DNA of 64,000 nucleotides from assembly GCF_029266855.1 (NCBI RefSeq), contig NZ_JAQSWB010000002.1, positions 434,001-498,000 of the forward strand. Reading direction: 5' to 3'. The translations under genes were made by a program, and so were the position numbers. Below the pieces are notes generated by a model. The model had not been told where the DNA came from. It worked only from the letters and a program-made list of their open reading frames with translations, and ran no database searches. Source of the DNA: Fluviicola sp. (lineage in GTDB: Bacteria > Bacteroidota > Bacteroidia > Flavobacteriales_D > Crocinitomicaceae). Shown one piece after another: positions 9,096 through 17,615 of this stretch; within the stretch, counting starts at the first letter, position 1; each line of letters opens with the position of its first letter.

Positions 9096-9675
9096 TGAGC
9101 GCATTGTTCTTTTAAGTATTCTGACGGCTTGTATTTACGCAACAACCATTTTTGCGGAAAGCGGTATGTTTATCTTACCTTTTGGTGTTTTCAAACCGGC
9201 TCTTTTTGCATTGGCTGTTCTTTTGGTAATTGTCAATAAACGGTTCGGATGGCAGGAAATAAGTTTGTTGCTTGCCACTTTTTCACTGGCTCTGTCATCT
9301 AAGCTATTATTGCAATTGGTGATCTCGGATGAAACATTGAATACACACATACCGGAGGTAGAAACATTCGTTTCGTTTTCCTTAATAGCATTCACCTTGT
9401 TCTTTTTGTTGTGGCAGGTTTTGATCGCATGGGATGATAAAACCCAGTTCAGGTGGCTTCAAATCGTAAACGCATTGGTGATGCTGACATGTATTTGGAT
9501 GAACATGTATGCCTGGCTGATTGTGCCCACGTTGATGTGGCTGATGAGTGTTTTCCTAAGCCGCAATCAAAATCCGATGCATAAATCGTTTGCCGGATTG
9601 TTCGGATTCGTTGTATTCGGTACCTGGATTTCAGCCTTGGTATTTGGTGCCGATGTGGTTCTTGGAAGTTTGTAA
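9088..9675 (+). CDS. multi-pass membrane protein of unknown function
   Basis: 195 residues with about six predicted membrane segments (for example VLLSILTACIYATTIFA, PALFALAVLLVIV, ISLLLATFSLALS, FVSFSLIAFTLFFLLWQVLI and two near the C-terminus). No conserved catalytic motif was recognised. The ATG overlaps the stop of map by 8 bp, so it is translated from the map transcript. Function unknown; association with map may be only transcriptional. Confidence 0.75.
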   Translation: MTSERIVLLSILTACIYATTIFAESGMFILPFGVFKPALFALAVLLVIVNKRFGWQEISLLLATFSLALSSKLLLQLVISDETLNTHIPEVETFVSFSLIAFTLFFLLWQVLIAWDDKTQFRWLQIVNALVMLTCIWMNMYAWLIVPTLMWLMSVFLSRNQNPMHKSFAGLFGFVVFGTWISALVFGADVVLGSL

Positions 9676-9718
9676 CTTTTCAGGTTCCGGGGCATTATTT
9701 TGTAAGAATCGACTGTTT

Positions 9719-11314
9719 ATGCAACACCTTTTACTCCTTATTTGCTTATTCCCCTTGATCCTGAATGCTCAAACCATGCAGGAACAAATTGATTTCGTAT
9801 TGAAAACACCACCGCGAAGCAGTGAAAAGTATTCCAAACCGGCTAAAAAAGATCTGATATTCCTGGAAACAGCATTCAATAATGCCATTTTTTCTGATAA
9901 AACCGTGCTGAATGCGGTAAAGGATAAAGTGATTCAGAAAATCGAACTGGTTTATACAACTTACAGGAAATCTGAGAAATTCGACCAGCACGGATTGAAC
10001 AGGAAACGATTGGAGAGCTTATTTTTGGCTGCTCCCAACTGCTTGTCCCAATCGGGAATTGAATGGGTCTTAGTTGCCCAGACAGGATGTAAATCTGCAG
10101 AAGAAGGAACGAATTTCTTTCATGGCTTTGTAATTACTTACCGTGATCTTCCTGACGAAGTTTCTGTAAAGGTGGAATCGAATTTTCTTCGCGAAGTTGC
10201 ATCCGGGAAGATCAAATCATATGCTTACGACAACTATTTGAAAAGAGAAACCGAAAAACTGGAAAGAGATTCCCTGGAAGATGTGGAACCGGTGATCGTT
10301 CTTCCGAAATTTCCGCATAGCGAACAGGCACGCATCAACTATTTTTCGAAATACCTCAATTTCCCACCTGAGTCATCGAAACCTGCAAAAGTAGATGTTC
10401 AGTTCATTATCAGCAAAGAGGGAAAGATCACGAAGATTGTTTTCCCAAATTCTCCCGGTCCCTCGCCTTATAAAGATGAGGTAAGTGAATTCATTAAGAA
10501 TATGCCGGATTGGACTCCGGGAACCCTGAATGGTAAACCCACGGAATGCATGGTCCAGTTTTCTGTTGACTTTATGGAACGGGGAAGCGTAGTGCCTTCT
10601 CCATTGGAAGTTTTTGCAACCGAAGTTCCCCCAAAAATGAAACCGAAACTGCCTGCATATGACTACAGTGCGATTAAGCCGTCTCCTTCTTCCAACCAGG
10701 TAAGCAAAGCACTTACAAAAATGGATTGGTCCAAAGCTACTTTAGTCTGCGATGTAACCGGTAGTATGGCACCATTTAATGCACAGGTAATAGAATTTAT
10801 CAGTAATCAATTGAAAAATAAGCTTCAGGCTCCTAAGCAGTTTGTGTTTTTCAATGACGGTGATAATCGAAAAGACAAAACAAAGAAAATTGGTCAGACA
10901 GGCGGAATTTATACCTATACCTCAGCTAACCTGGATTCGATTTCCGAACAGATGATCTTTGCTATGTCAAAAGGCTCGGGTGGCGATTTGCAGGAGAATA
11001 ATGTGGAGGCTTTGATCCAGGCTCTGAAAAGTTATCCGAGAACAGAAAAGTTGATCCTGATTGCTGATAACTTCGCTTCTCCCCGGGATATGTCTTTAAG
11101 TGGTAATATTGGAATTCCCGTTCATGTGGTGGTTTGCGGCGGAACAGTTTTAAACGAAGATTATTTGGATTTGGCATATCGCACAAAAGGAGCGCTAAGT
11201 TTTAATGGGATTGATTATTTAGACTTTCACACTTTTGAAGATGGTTCTACGATGCATATCGGGAAGACAACTTATATTCTAAAAAAAGGTCATTTTGTTC
11301 AGAAGAGAGATTGA
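9719..11314 (+). CDS. secreted protein with TonB-C-like and VWA domains
   Basis: The likely start is ATG 9719, which gives a signal peptide (LLLLICLFPLILNAQ); the frame is open further upstream but that part overlaps the preceding gene. 531 residues. After a helical N-terminal half, residues ~220-290 resemble the TonB C-terminal/energy-transducer fold (DVQFIISKEGKITKIVFP ... MPDWTPGTLNGKP). From ~340 comes a von Willebrand A-like domain with a MIDAS-type motif DVTGSM (Asp345), a conserved GGDLQENNVEALI turn and a C-terminal Rossmann-like end. The fusion is unusual. Periplasmic or surface location is inferred from the signal; the partner is unknown. Confidence 0.75.
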   Translation: MQHLLLLICLFPLILNAQTMQEQIDFVLKTPPRSSEKYSKPAKKDLIFLETAFNNAIFSDKTVLNAVKDKVIQKIELVYTTYRKSEKFDQHGLNRKRLESLFLAAPNCLSQSGIEWVLVAQTGCKSAEEGTNFFHGFVITYRDLPDEVSVKVESNFLREVASGKIKSYAYDNYLKRETEKLERDSLEDVEPVIVLPKFPHSEQARINYFSKYLNFPPESSKPAKVDVQFIISKEGKITKIVFPNSPGPSPYKDEVSEFIKNMPDWTPGTLNGKPTECMVQFSVDFMERGSVVPSPLEVFATEVPPKMKPKLPAYDYSAIKPSPSSNQVSKALTKMDWSKATLVCDVTGSMAPFNAQVIEFISNQLKNKLQAPKQFVFFNDGDNRKDKTKKIGQTGGIYTYTSANLDSISEQMIFAMSKGSGGDLQENNVEALIQALKSYPRTEKLILIADNFASPRDMSLSGNIGIPVHVVVCGGTVLNEDYLDLAYRTKGALSFNGIDYLDFHTFEDGSTMHIGKTTYILKKGHFVQKRD

Positions 11315-11423
11315 AAAAAATAAGGGTTTGAAAATCTTTCACCTCTACTTTTTTTGATGTTTTAACAAGCGGTGATAAATCTTATTCCTACATTCACTTA
11401 GAAACCAATCGAAACTGAAAACT

Positions 11424-13667
11424 ATGGAGTCTGACAAGGACAAAATTATTCGCCTGGAAGAAGCCTATCGGAAACTGTGGGCTGAACACGAAGATCTGAA
11501 GATTCGAATCAAAGAAAACTACGCTGAATTCAAAGTTTTGCGTGATCAGATCGGAATTGAAAAACCAGTTGTTTCAACCCTTTCCGAAGCGATTCCTGTA
11601 TCATCTGAGGTAACACCGAAACCAGTTACGGCAACTATTCCGGGATCAGAACGGCCAACCCCCGCTCCCAAAAAAGAGAAAACTTCCTGGGAACAGTTTA
11701 TCGGTGAGCAATTGTTGAGTAAGATTGGAATTGCGATTGTACTGATCGGAGTTGGTATCGGCGCGAAATATGCCATCGACCATAACCTGATCGGAGAAAG
11801 CGGGCGGGTTTTTGCAGGCTTTGCTGTTGCATTGGTGTTGGGAATTTTCGCATTTGTTTTCCGTACAAAATACAAATCATTCAGTGCTGTGCTGGCAAGC
11901 GGAGCAATCGGTGTCGCTTACTTTATGACATACGCAGCTTACAGTTTTTACCAGTTAATTCCTTCGTCAGTGGCTTTCGGCGGCCTGTTGGTATTGGTTC
12001 TGATAGCTGTGTTTTTGGCAATGTATTACAACATGGCCATCATTGCCCATTTGGGATTGATCGGAGCTTATATTCTTCCGCCATTGGTATCAGACGGATC
12101 GAAGCATATTTCTTATTACTTGCTGTATATGCTTATTATCAATATCGGGATGCTGATCATTTCAATTGTACGCAAGTGGCCTACTATCCAGTATCCGGTA
12201 ATTATCTGGACAAGCGCTATCTTCTTGATTTGGTTTAATACCGATTTCAATTTTAAAGCAGATGCAAGTATAGCAGCATCGTATTTAGTAGCTTTCTTCG
12301 CTTTGTTCGTTTTCGGAATTGTTGGAAGGAATCATTGGAAGAAAGATGAACTGGTGGGACATCAGCTGGTTCAGCTTGTTTTGGTCGGGATCTGTTATTT
12401 CGGAGCAATAGGTTTTGTGCTGGACAAAGCACCTTTCTGGCAAACGATCGCCTGTAATCTGATCGGTGTTGGAGTATATTATCTGAATAAGATTCTTTTT
12501 GAGCGTGAAAACCGACTCGAATTCAAACGTATTTTCCTGGCATTATCCCTGTTCGGCCTATCTAATTTACTCACCTCGTTTTGCGGCGATTATTCTTACA
12601 TCTACGTGATGGTGACCGGAGTTTTGCTTCTGTTCTGGCTGTCCAAAGAGATTGCACGAAACCTGGAAGAAATCATCGGGATTATTTTATTGGGACTGGC
12701 AACACTTTGTGTTCTTATAGAAGTTTTCATCCAGTCTTTCCAAAAGACAGAACTTCCTTATTACCAGAATGAATTAGTGATTACTGTCGGACTGGCTGTA
12801 ATTGCAATGGGAATAACTTTTGCACTCTTATCCAGGTATCAACCGGAATCCCATAAAAACATCGCCTGGAAAACGGCAGGTATTTTTGCATTACTGTTCG
12901 TGCTGTTTGTTGGTTGCTATGCGCTTAGCGTACACATGGAGTACATTCGGGGAACCGAGCTCAAATTGAATGTCGCTGATGTGAAAAAGAGTATGGAGCA
13001 GTATCAAAGACTAAACCAGTTCGGAGATACGATGATCTTATGGCAGTATGCCTGGATTTCTCTTTCTGTTCTTGGGATCAGTATCTTCAGAAGATTGGTC
13101 TTACGCCGTCAGGAGAACTATTCGAATGGAGCAATGATATTAGGTACTGTGGTTCTTGGAATTTCCCTTTTAGGATTTACCGGAAGTATTTCAAATGTTT
13201 TATCTGTTTCTGAAGGAGAAACTTATTGGAATTCTTTCAATTTGGCACATTATGCCTTGTTTGCGGGTGTGATCGGGACCGTTTTATCTGTTCGTTCTTA
13301 TGGGAAACAGGAGGATTGGACAAAAGCACTTGCTTTGTTAATGATCTTATGGATACTTTCCCTGGAATTGGTGCAGTGGTCTTTGGTTTCCGGATTTGGA
13401 GCAGGTTACAAGATCCTTTTATCGGTATTGTGGGTATTCTTTGCTGTTGTCATGATTGTAATTGGGATCAAGCGAAAACAAGCCATTATGCGGATTACAG
13501 CTATGGTTATCTTGGGTCTTACCATGTTGAAGATGTTCTTTTATGATTTAAGTACTTTGAGTACGATCTATAAAACGGTTGTATTTATTGCAATCGGAGG
13601 ATTGTTGCTGGTCGGTGCTTATTTCTATCAGACTTTATCTAAACAGGAAGAAGTGCAGAATGAGTAA
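11424..13667 (+). CDS. DUF2339 polytopic membrane protein
   Basis: 747 residues. A soluble N-terminus contains a short coiled coil (residues ~1-40) and a Pro/Thr-rich linker, followed by EQFIGEQLLSKIGIAIVLIG, the hallmark of DUF2339, and then some twenty or more hydrophobic segments to the C-terminus. DUF2339 proteins are large inner-membrane proteins of unknown function that are common in Bacteroidota and Proteobacteria. The ATG at 11424 is the only sensible start. The gene stands alone, ~110 bp after the VWA gene and ~100 bp before dusB. Confidence 0.85.
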   Translation: MESDKDKIIRLEEAYRKLWAEHEDLKIRIKENYAEFKVLRDQIGIEKPVVSTLSEAIPVSSEVTPKPVTATIPGSERPTPAPKKEKTSWEQFIGEQLLSKIGIAIVLIGVGIGAKYAIDHNLIGESGRVFAGFAVALVLGIFAFVFRTKYKSFSAVLASGAIGVAYFMTYAAYSFYQLIPSSVAFGGLLVLVLIAVFLAMYYNMAIIAHLGLIGAYILPPLVSDGSKHISYYLLYMLIINIGMLIISIVRKWPTIQYPVIIWTSAIFLIWFNTDFNFKADASIAASYLVAFFALFVFGIVGRNHWKKDELVGHQLVQLVLVGICYFGAIGFVLDKAPFWQTIACNLIGVGVYYLNKILFERENRLEFKRIFLALSLFGLSNLLTSFCGDYSYIYVMVTGVLLLFWLSKEIARNLEEIIGIILLGLATLCVLIEVFIQSFQKTELPYYQNELVITVGLAVIAMGITFALLSRYQPESHKNIAWKTAGIFALLFVLFVGCYALSVHMEYIRGTELKLNVADVKKSMEQYQRLNQFGDTMILWQYAWISLSVLGISIFRRLVLRRQENYSNGAMILGTVVLGISLLGFTGSISNVLSVSEGETYWNSFNLAHYALFAGVIGTVLSVRSYGKQEDWTKALALLMILWILSLELVQWSLVSGFGAGYKILLSVLWVFFAVVMIVIGIKRKQAIMRITAMVILGLTMLKMFFYDLSTLSTIYKTVVFIAIGGLLLVGAYFYQTLSKQEEVQNE

Positions 13668-13709
13668 GTGATATTAGGGTACTAAGACTTCAAGACTAGA
13701 AGAGATTCG

Positions 13710-13744
13710 GTCTTAATGTCCTAATATCTTAACGTCCTAAAATC
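13710..13744 (+). repeat. CCTAAT-type repeat upstream of dusB, copy 2
   Basis: Reads GTCTTAATGTCCTAATATC and continues to 13744; matches 7243-7276 at nearly every position. Ten bases further on is the -7 box of dusB. Confidence 0.75.
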
Positions 13745-13753
13745 TAAATTCTC

Positions 13754-13761
13754 TATCTTTG
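13754..13761 (+). promoter_or_regulatory. -7 box TATCTTTG of dusB
   Basis: Perfect TAnnTTTG match only 4 bp before the dusB ATG (13766). The transcript would begin at or next to the start codon, so a leaderless mRNA is predicted. Confidence 0.6.
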
Positions 13762-13765
13762 CACC

Positions 13766-14767
13766 ATGGTAAAAATCCGTGATATCGAATTGGGTGAATT
13801 TCCACTTCTTTTGGCACCGATGGAAGACGTGAGTGATCCGCCTTTCAGGGCTCTTTGTAAGAAACATGGAGCTGATTTGATGTACACTGAATTTATTTCC
13901 TCGGAAGGATTGATCAGGGATGCGATTAAGAGTCGGCAGAAACTGGATATCTTTGATTATGAAAAGCCGATTGGAATTCAAATCTTTGGTGGTGATGAGG
14001 ATGCAATGGCTATGTCAGCAAAAATTGTAGATGCCACGAATCCGGATCTGTTGGACATCAATTTCGGTTGTCCGGTAAAGAAAGTGGTTTGCAAAGGGGC
14101 TGGGGCCGGAGTTTTAAAAGATGTGGATCTGATGGTTCGCCTGACAAAAGCCTGTATCAATTCCACCAAATTGCCTGTTACCGTTAAAACCCGCCTGGGT
14201 TGGGATCATTCGATGATCAACATTATGGAAGTTGCAGAAAGACTTCAGGATATTGGTGTGGAAGCTTTGTCTATTCATGGGCGAACACGTGCCCAGATGT
14301 ATAAAGGTGAAGCGGACTGGAGTTATATTGCAGAAGTAAAGAACAATCCGCGAATCAAGATACCGATTTTTGGAAACGGAGATATCGATACTCCCGAAAA
14401 AGCGCTGGAATATAAAAATCGTTACGGAGTTGATGGGATCATGGTTGGTCGTGCAAGCATCGGTTATCCATGGATTTTTAATGAGATAAAACACTTTATG
14501 GCGACTGGAGAACACTTAGCTGCTCCGGGAGTAAAAGACAGGGTAGAGGCAGCCAGGGATCATTTGATGATGAGTGTGAACTGGAAGGGAGAACGTTTGG
14601 GAGTTGTTGAAATGAAACGCCATTATACGAATTACTTCAAAGGAATTGCTCATTTCAAAGAATACAGAACCAAATTGGTAACTTCTTTTGATTTGCAGGA
14701 GATCCTGGACACGCTTTCCTACCTGGAAGAGAATTCGGAAGAGTTTATCTTTTCGAATCCGGTTTAG
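13766..14767 (+). CDS. dusB: tRNA-dihydrouridine synthase (DusB type)
   Basis: FMN-dependent reductase that converts specific uridines of tRNA D-loops to dihydrouridine. The 333-residue TIM-barrel protein shows LAPMEDVSDPPFR at the N-terminus, the catalytic loop NFGCPVKKVVCKGAGA with probable general acid Cys109, SIHGRTRAQMYKGEADW, and GNGDI plus GIMVGRASIGYPW for FMN phosphate binding. Length and motifs fit the DusB family. The start at 13766 gives the usual N-terminus, and the promoter lies immediately upstream. No obvious operon partner follows; the convergent gene at 14880 ends ~110 bp away. Confidence 0.93.
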   Translation: MVKIRDIELGEFPLLLAPMEDVSDPPFRALCKKHGADLMYTEFISSEGLIRDAIKSRQKLDIFDYEKPIGIQIFGGDEDAMAMSAKIVDATNPDLLDINFGCPVKKVVCKGAGAGVLKDVDLMVRLTKACINSTKLPVTVKTRLGWDHSMINIMEVAERLQDIGVEALSIHGRTRAQMYKGEADWSYIAEVKNNPRIKIPIFGNGDIDTPEKALEYKNRYGVDGIMVGRASIGYPWIFNEIKHFMATGEHLAAPGVKDRVEAARDHLMMSVNWKGERLGVVEMKRHYTNYFKGIAHFKEYRTKLVTSFDLQEILDTLSYLEENSEEFIFSNPV

Positions 14768-14879
14768 AAAACACTATTGTTTCTGGTTGAAATCATTGGT
14801 TTAGTTGCATGTTCGCGATATTGCGAACAGCCCTTTATTTAACTGTGTTTCCGGATGATAATTGGTCGCAGATTCGGAA

Positions 14880-15227
14880 TTAATTCACTGTTTTTTTATA
14901 GGTATACTTCACCCGCACATGTTCGAATGGTGCATAGCGCGTTCCGGCAGTAAATGTCAGTTTTTTAGCCGCATTTTCAGCTTTCATTCTGGAAGGGGTA
15001 GACTTGATAGTTGACTGCTCGCCGATGATTTTTGTTCCGGTTACAATTCCTTCGCGGTTAACGGCTAATTCTACGACAACTGTTCCATCAGCTATACTTG
15101 GAATAGTGAAGGTCTCTTCGGTTGTCAGTAATTTGCGGCCCGAGTCAACCAGTGTTCCTGTAAGTACTTGTGATTCAGCCTGGGAATAGCTCAAAAAAGC
15201 AATTGTAAGTAGAAATAATTTTTTCAT
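14880..15227 (-). CDS. small secreted TonB-C-domain (energy transducer-like) protein
   Basis: 115 residues. A signal peptide (MKKLFLLTIAFLSYSQAESQ) is followed by a single domain resembling the TonB C-terminal fold: PSIADGTVVVELAVNREG, then AENAAKKLTF and a basic C-terminal strand RVKYTYKK. It lacks the membrane anchor and Pro-rich spacer of true TonB. Such stand-alone periplasmic TonB-C proteins are common in Bacteroidota, with unknown partners. It lies 9 bp downstream of recG and may be cotranscribed with it. Confidence 0.75.
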   Translation of the reverse strand: MKKLFLLTIAFLSYSQAESQVLTGTLVDSGRKLLTTEETFTIPSIADGTVVVELAVNREGIVTGTKIIGEQSTIKSTPSRMKAENAAKKLTFTAGTRYAPFEHVRVKYTYKKTVN

Positions 15228-15236
15228 TGTTCAAGT

Positions 15237-17336
15237 TTACGAAATTTCTGCCCAATTTGGTTTGTCCTGAAGCCTTTTTATTGCCTCAATCCGCAAGAAC
15301 GTATGTTCCGGTTTCTCCAATCTTGGATCGTCTGTTAAAAGCTCTCTTGCTTTCTCCCTGGCTAATGCAACAAGCGGGCCATCTTTTGCCAGATCTGCAA
15401 TTTTCAAATCCAGGTTACCGCTTTGCTGGGTTCCCATGATGTCTCCCGGGCCTCTCAATTCCAAATCGACTTCCGAAATTTCAAATCCGTCGTTGGTGCG
15501 AACCATGGTGTGAATGCGTTTTTTGGTGTCAGCAGACAACTTATTGCCCGTCATCAGTAAACAGTAGGACTGCTCAGCTCCACGTCCCACACGGCCCCGT
15601 AACTGGTGCAATTGAGATAATCCGAAGCGCTCGGAACTTTCGATCACCATAACCGATGCGTTCGGAACATTTACTCCTACTTCAATGACCGTTGTTGCAA
15701 CCATTATCTGGGTTTTACCTTCAACAAACTGCTGCATTTCGTAGTCTTTCACATCGGGTTTCATTTTTCCGTGCACAATGCTTACACGGTAATCCGGAAG
15801 CGGGAATGAGCGGCTGATCGCTTCGTAGCCATCCATCAGGTTGTTGTAATCCAGGGTTTCGGATTCCTGTATTAAGGGATATACAATATAGATCTGTCGT
15901 CCTAAAGCAATTTCCTTACGGATAAAGCCAAAAACCAGGGAACGGTCTTTTTCAAAATGATGTTTTGTGGTAATTGGTTTTCTCCCCGGGGGAAGTTCAT
16001 CAATAACTGAAACATCGAGATCTCCGTAATAGGTCATTGCAAGTGTTCGCGGGATCGGAGTAGCAGTCATGACTAATATATGCGGTGGCGAAGTGTTTTT
16101 CTTCCACAAACGCGAACGCTGTTCCACACCAAAGCGATGTTGTTCGTCAATTACTACGAGCCCCAGGTTTTTAAACTGAACAATGTCTTCCAGGAGTGCA
16201 TGTGTTCCTACCAGGATGTCTATTTCTCCGCTAAGAAGTTGTTCGTGGATAATCTTCCGTGTTGCTTTTTTCGTGGATCCAGTAAGTATGGCGATTTTAA
16301 CAGGGGTACCTTCAAGTAATTCGCTTAAACCTGTGAAATGCTGATTCGCTAAAATTTCTGTCGGAGCCATAAGTGCTCCCTGTAATCCGGAACCTATTCC
16401 CATTAAAATGGTGAGTAAGGCTACGACTGTTTTTCCACTTCCAACATCTCCCTGCAGCAAGCGGTTCATTTGAAAACCAGAACCAATATCCCTTCGGATT
16501 TCTTTCAGTACTTTCTTTTGGGCATTGGTTAGTGGAAAGGGTAGATGGTGTTCGTAGAAATCGTGAAAGATTCTCCCTACTTCCGAAACAACCTGGCCGC
16601 TGCTTTTCTGCATGTTGATCGACTTTCTCAGAAGTAATTCGATCTGGAGATGTAATAGCTCTTCGAGCTTGAAACGTGTCCGTGCCCTTTGAGCCAACGT
16701 AACATCTGCCGGCATGTGAATTGCACGAATAGCAGCTCCAAATGCCGGAAGTTTTAATTCTTTGATAAATTTCGGAGGGATCGTTTCTTCAAAATATACT
16801 TTTGTCGCCAGATCCAGAAGACCTTCTACCAACTTCTGAATACCTTTCGAGTGTAAGCCAGAAGCATTCAGTTTTTCGGTAGAGGAATAAACAGGCTGCC
16901 ATCCCATGCTTGCTTCGTTTCCTGTTGCAGGTGTTAATTCGGGATGGGAAATGTTCCAGGTATTCAGATAAGGTTTTGCTTTGCCAAAAACAATGTAGGT
17001 GGTGTTTAATTTCAGGTTCGGTAAAATATACTTGTAACCCTGAAACCAGAGTAAGTCGATAATGCCCGTATTGTCCTGGAATTTTACATTCAAACGCTTT
17101 TGTCTTCCGGTTCCGGTCTCCGAAACAGAGATGATCTGACCTTTCAATTGCACGTAGCCATCCATTTCAGGAATGTCTCTGATCAAATGAAATTTGGAGC
17201 GGTCAATGTACCGAAAAGGGAAGTGGTAAAGCAGGTCGTAATAAGTCGCAATCCCTAATTCGTCCCGGAGTAATTTGGCTCTTTGCGGACCAACTCCTTT
17301 GAGGAATTCGATGTGAGTTTGCAACCATTGATTCAT
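15237..17336 (-). CDS. recG: ATP-dependent DNA helicase RecG
   Basis: Branch-migration helicase that regresses stalled replication forks and processes Holliday junctions. 699 residues, the usual RecG length. The N-terminal wedge (OB-fold) domain contains FLKGVGPQRAKLL and LYHFPFRYIDRS; motif I is GDVGSGKTVVALL, motif II VVIDEQHRFGVEQR (DEQH), motif III MTATPIPRTLA, and the C-terminal helicase half has TTVIEVGVNVPNA and LHQLRGRVGRG. Start at 17336 gives the family N-terminus. Upstream, 17337-17615 contains an imperfect hairpin but no gene. Cytoplasmic. Confidence 0.97.
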   Translation of the reverse strand: MNQWLQTHIEFLKGVGPQRAKLLRDELGIATYYDLLYHFPFRYIDRSKFHLIRDIPEMDGYVQLKGQIISVSETGTGRQKRLNVKFQDNTGIIDLLWFQGYKYILPNLKLNTTYIVFGKAKPYLNTWNISHPELTPATGNEASMGWQPVYSSTEKLNASGLHSKGIQKLVEGLLDLATKVYFEETIPPKFIKELKLPAFGAAIRAIHMPADVTLAQRARTRFKLEELLHLQIELLLRKSINMQKSSGQVVSEVGRIFHDFYEHHLPFPLTNAQKKVLKEIRRDIGSGFQMNRLLQGDVGSGKTVVALLTILMGIGSGLQGALMAPTEILANQHFTGLSELLEGTPVKIAILTGSTKKATRKIIHEQLLSGEIDILVGTHALLEDIVQFKNLGLVVIDEQHRFGVEQRSRLWKKNTSPPHILVMTATPIPRTLAMTYYGDLDVSVIDELPPGRKPITTKHHFEKDRSLVFGFIRKEIALGRQIYIVYPLIQESETLDYNNLMDGYEAISRSFPLPDYRVSIVHGKMKPDVKDYEMQQFVEGKTQIMVATTVIEVGVNVPNASVMVIESSERFGLSQLHQLRGRVGRGAEQSYCLLMTGNKLSADTKKRIHTMVRTNDGFEISEVDLELRGPGDIMGTQQSGNLDLKIADLAKDGPLVALAREKARELLTDDPRLEKPEHTFLRIEAIKRLQDKPNWAEIS

Positions 17337-17615
17337 GTTGCGAATTTAGCTAATTGGATATTAAGATGCTTGAAAAAGAAGGGAAGTCTTAAATATTTAA
17401 TCGATGGATTAAATTGAAGGTTTTCAGTCGTAGTGAAGCAGGAACCCTGTAAATGATAAATGGAGTCCAGACAGGCGTCCGAACTCCATTCACTAATCAA
17501 CCTAACCTAACCACCTAAATCAGTACAAAGTTACATGTATTTTGTGATTAAGGAAAATATTTTTAGTTAAAATTATTTTAATACAGGGTTTTTATAGATG
17601 AACGGTAACAATGGA

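Noticed and set aside
14809-14829. Terminator between dusB and the TonB-C gene
   Set aside because: TGTTCGC/GCGAACA forms a perfect hairpin, but no T-run follows on either strand.
17459-17490. Terminator downstream of the dsbD-like gene
   Set aside because: The arms AATGGAGT and ACTCCATT pair, but there is no T-run in either direction and the loop is 16 nt.
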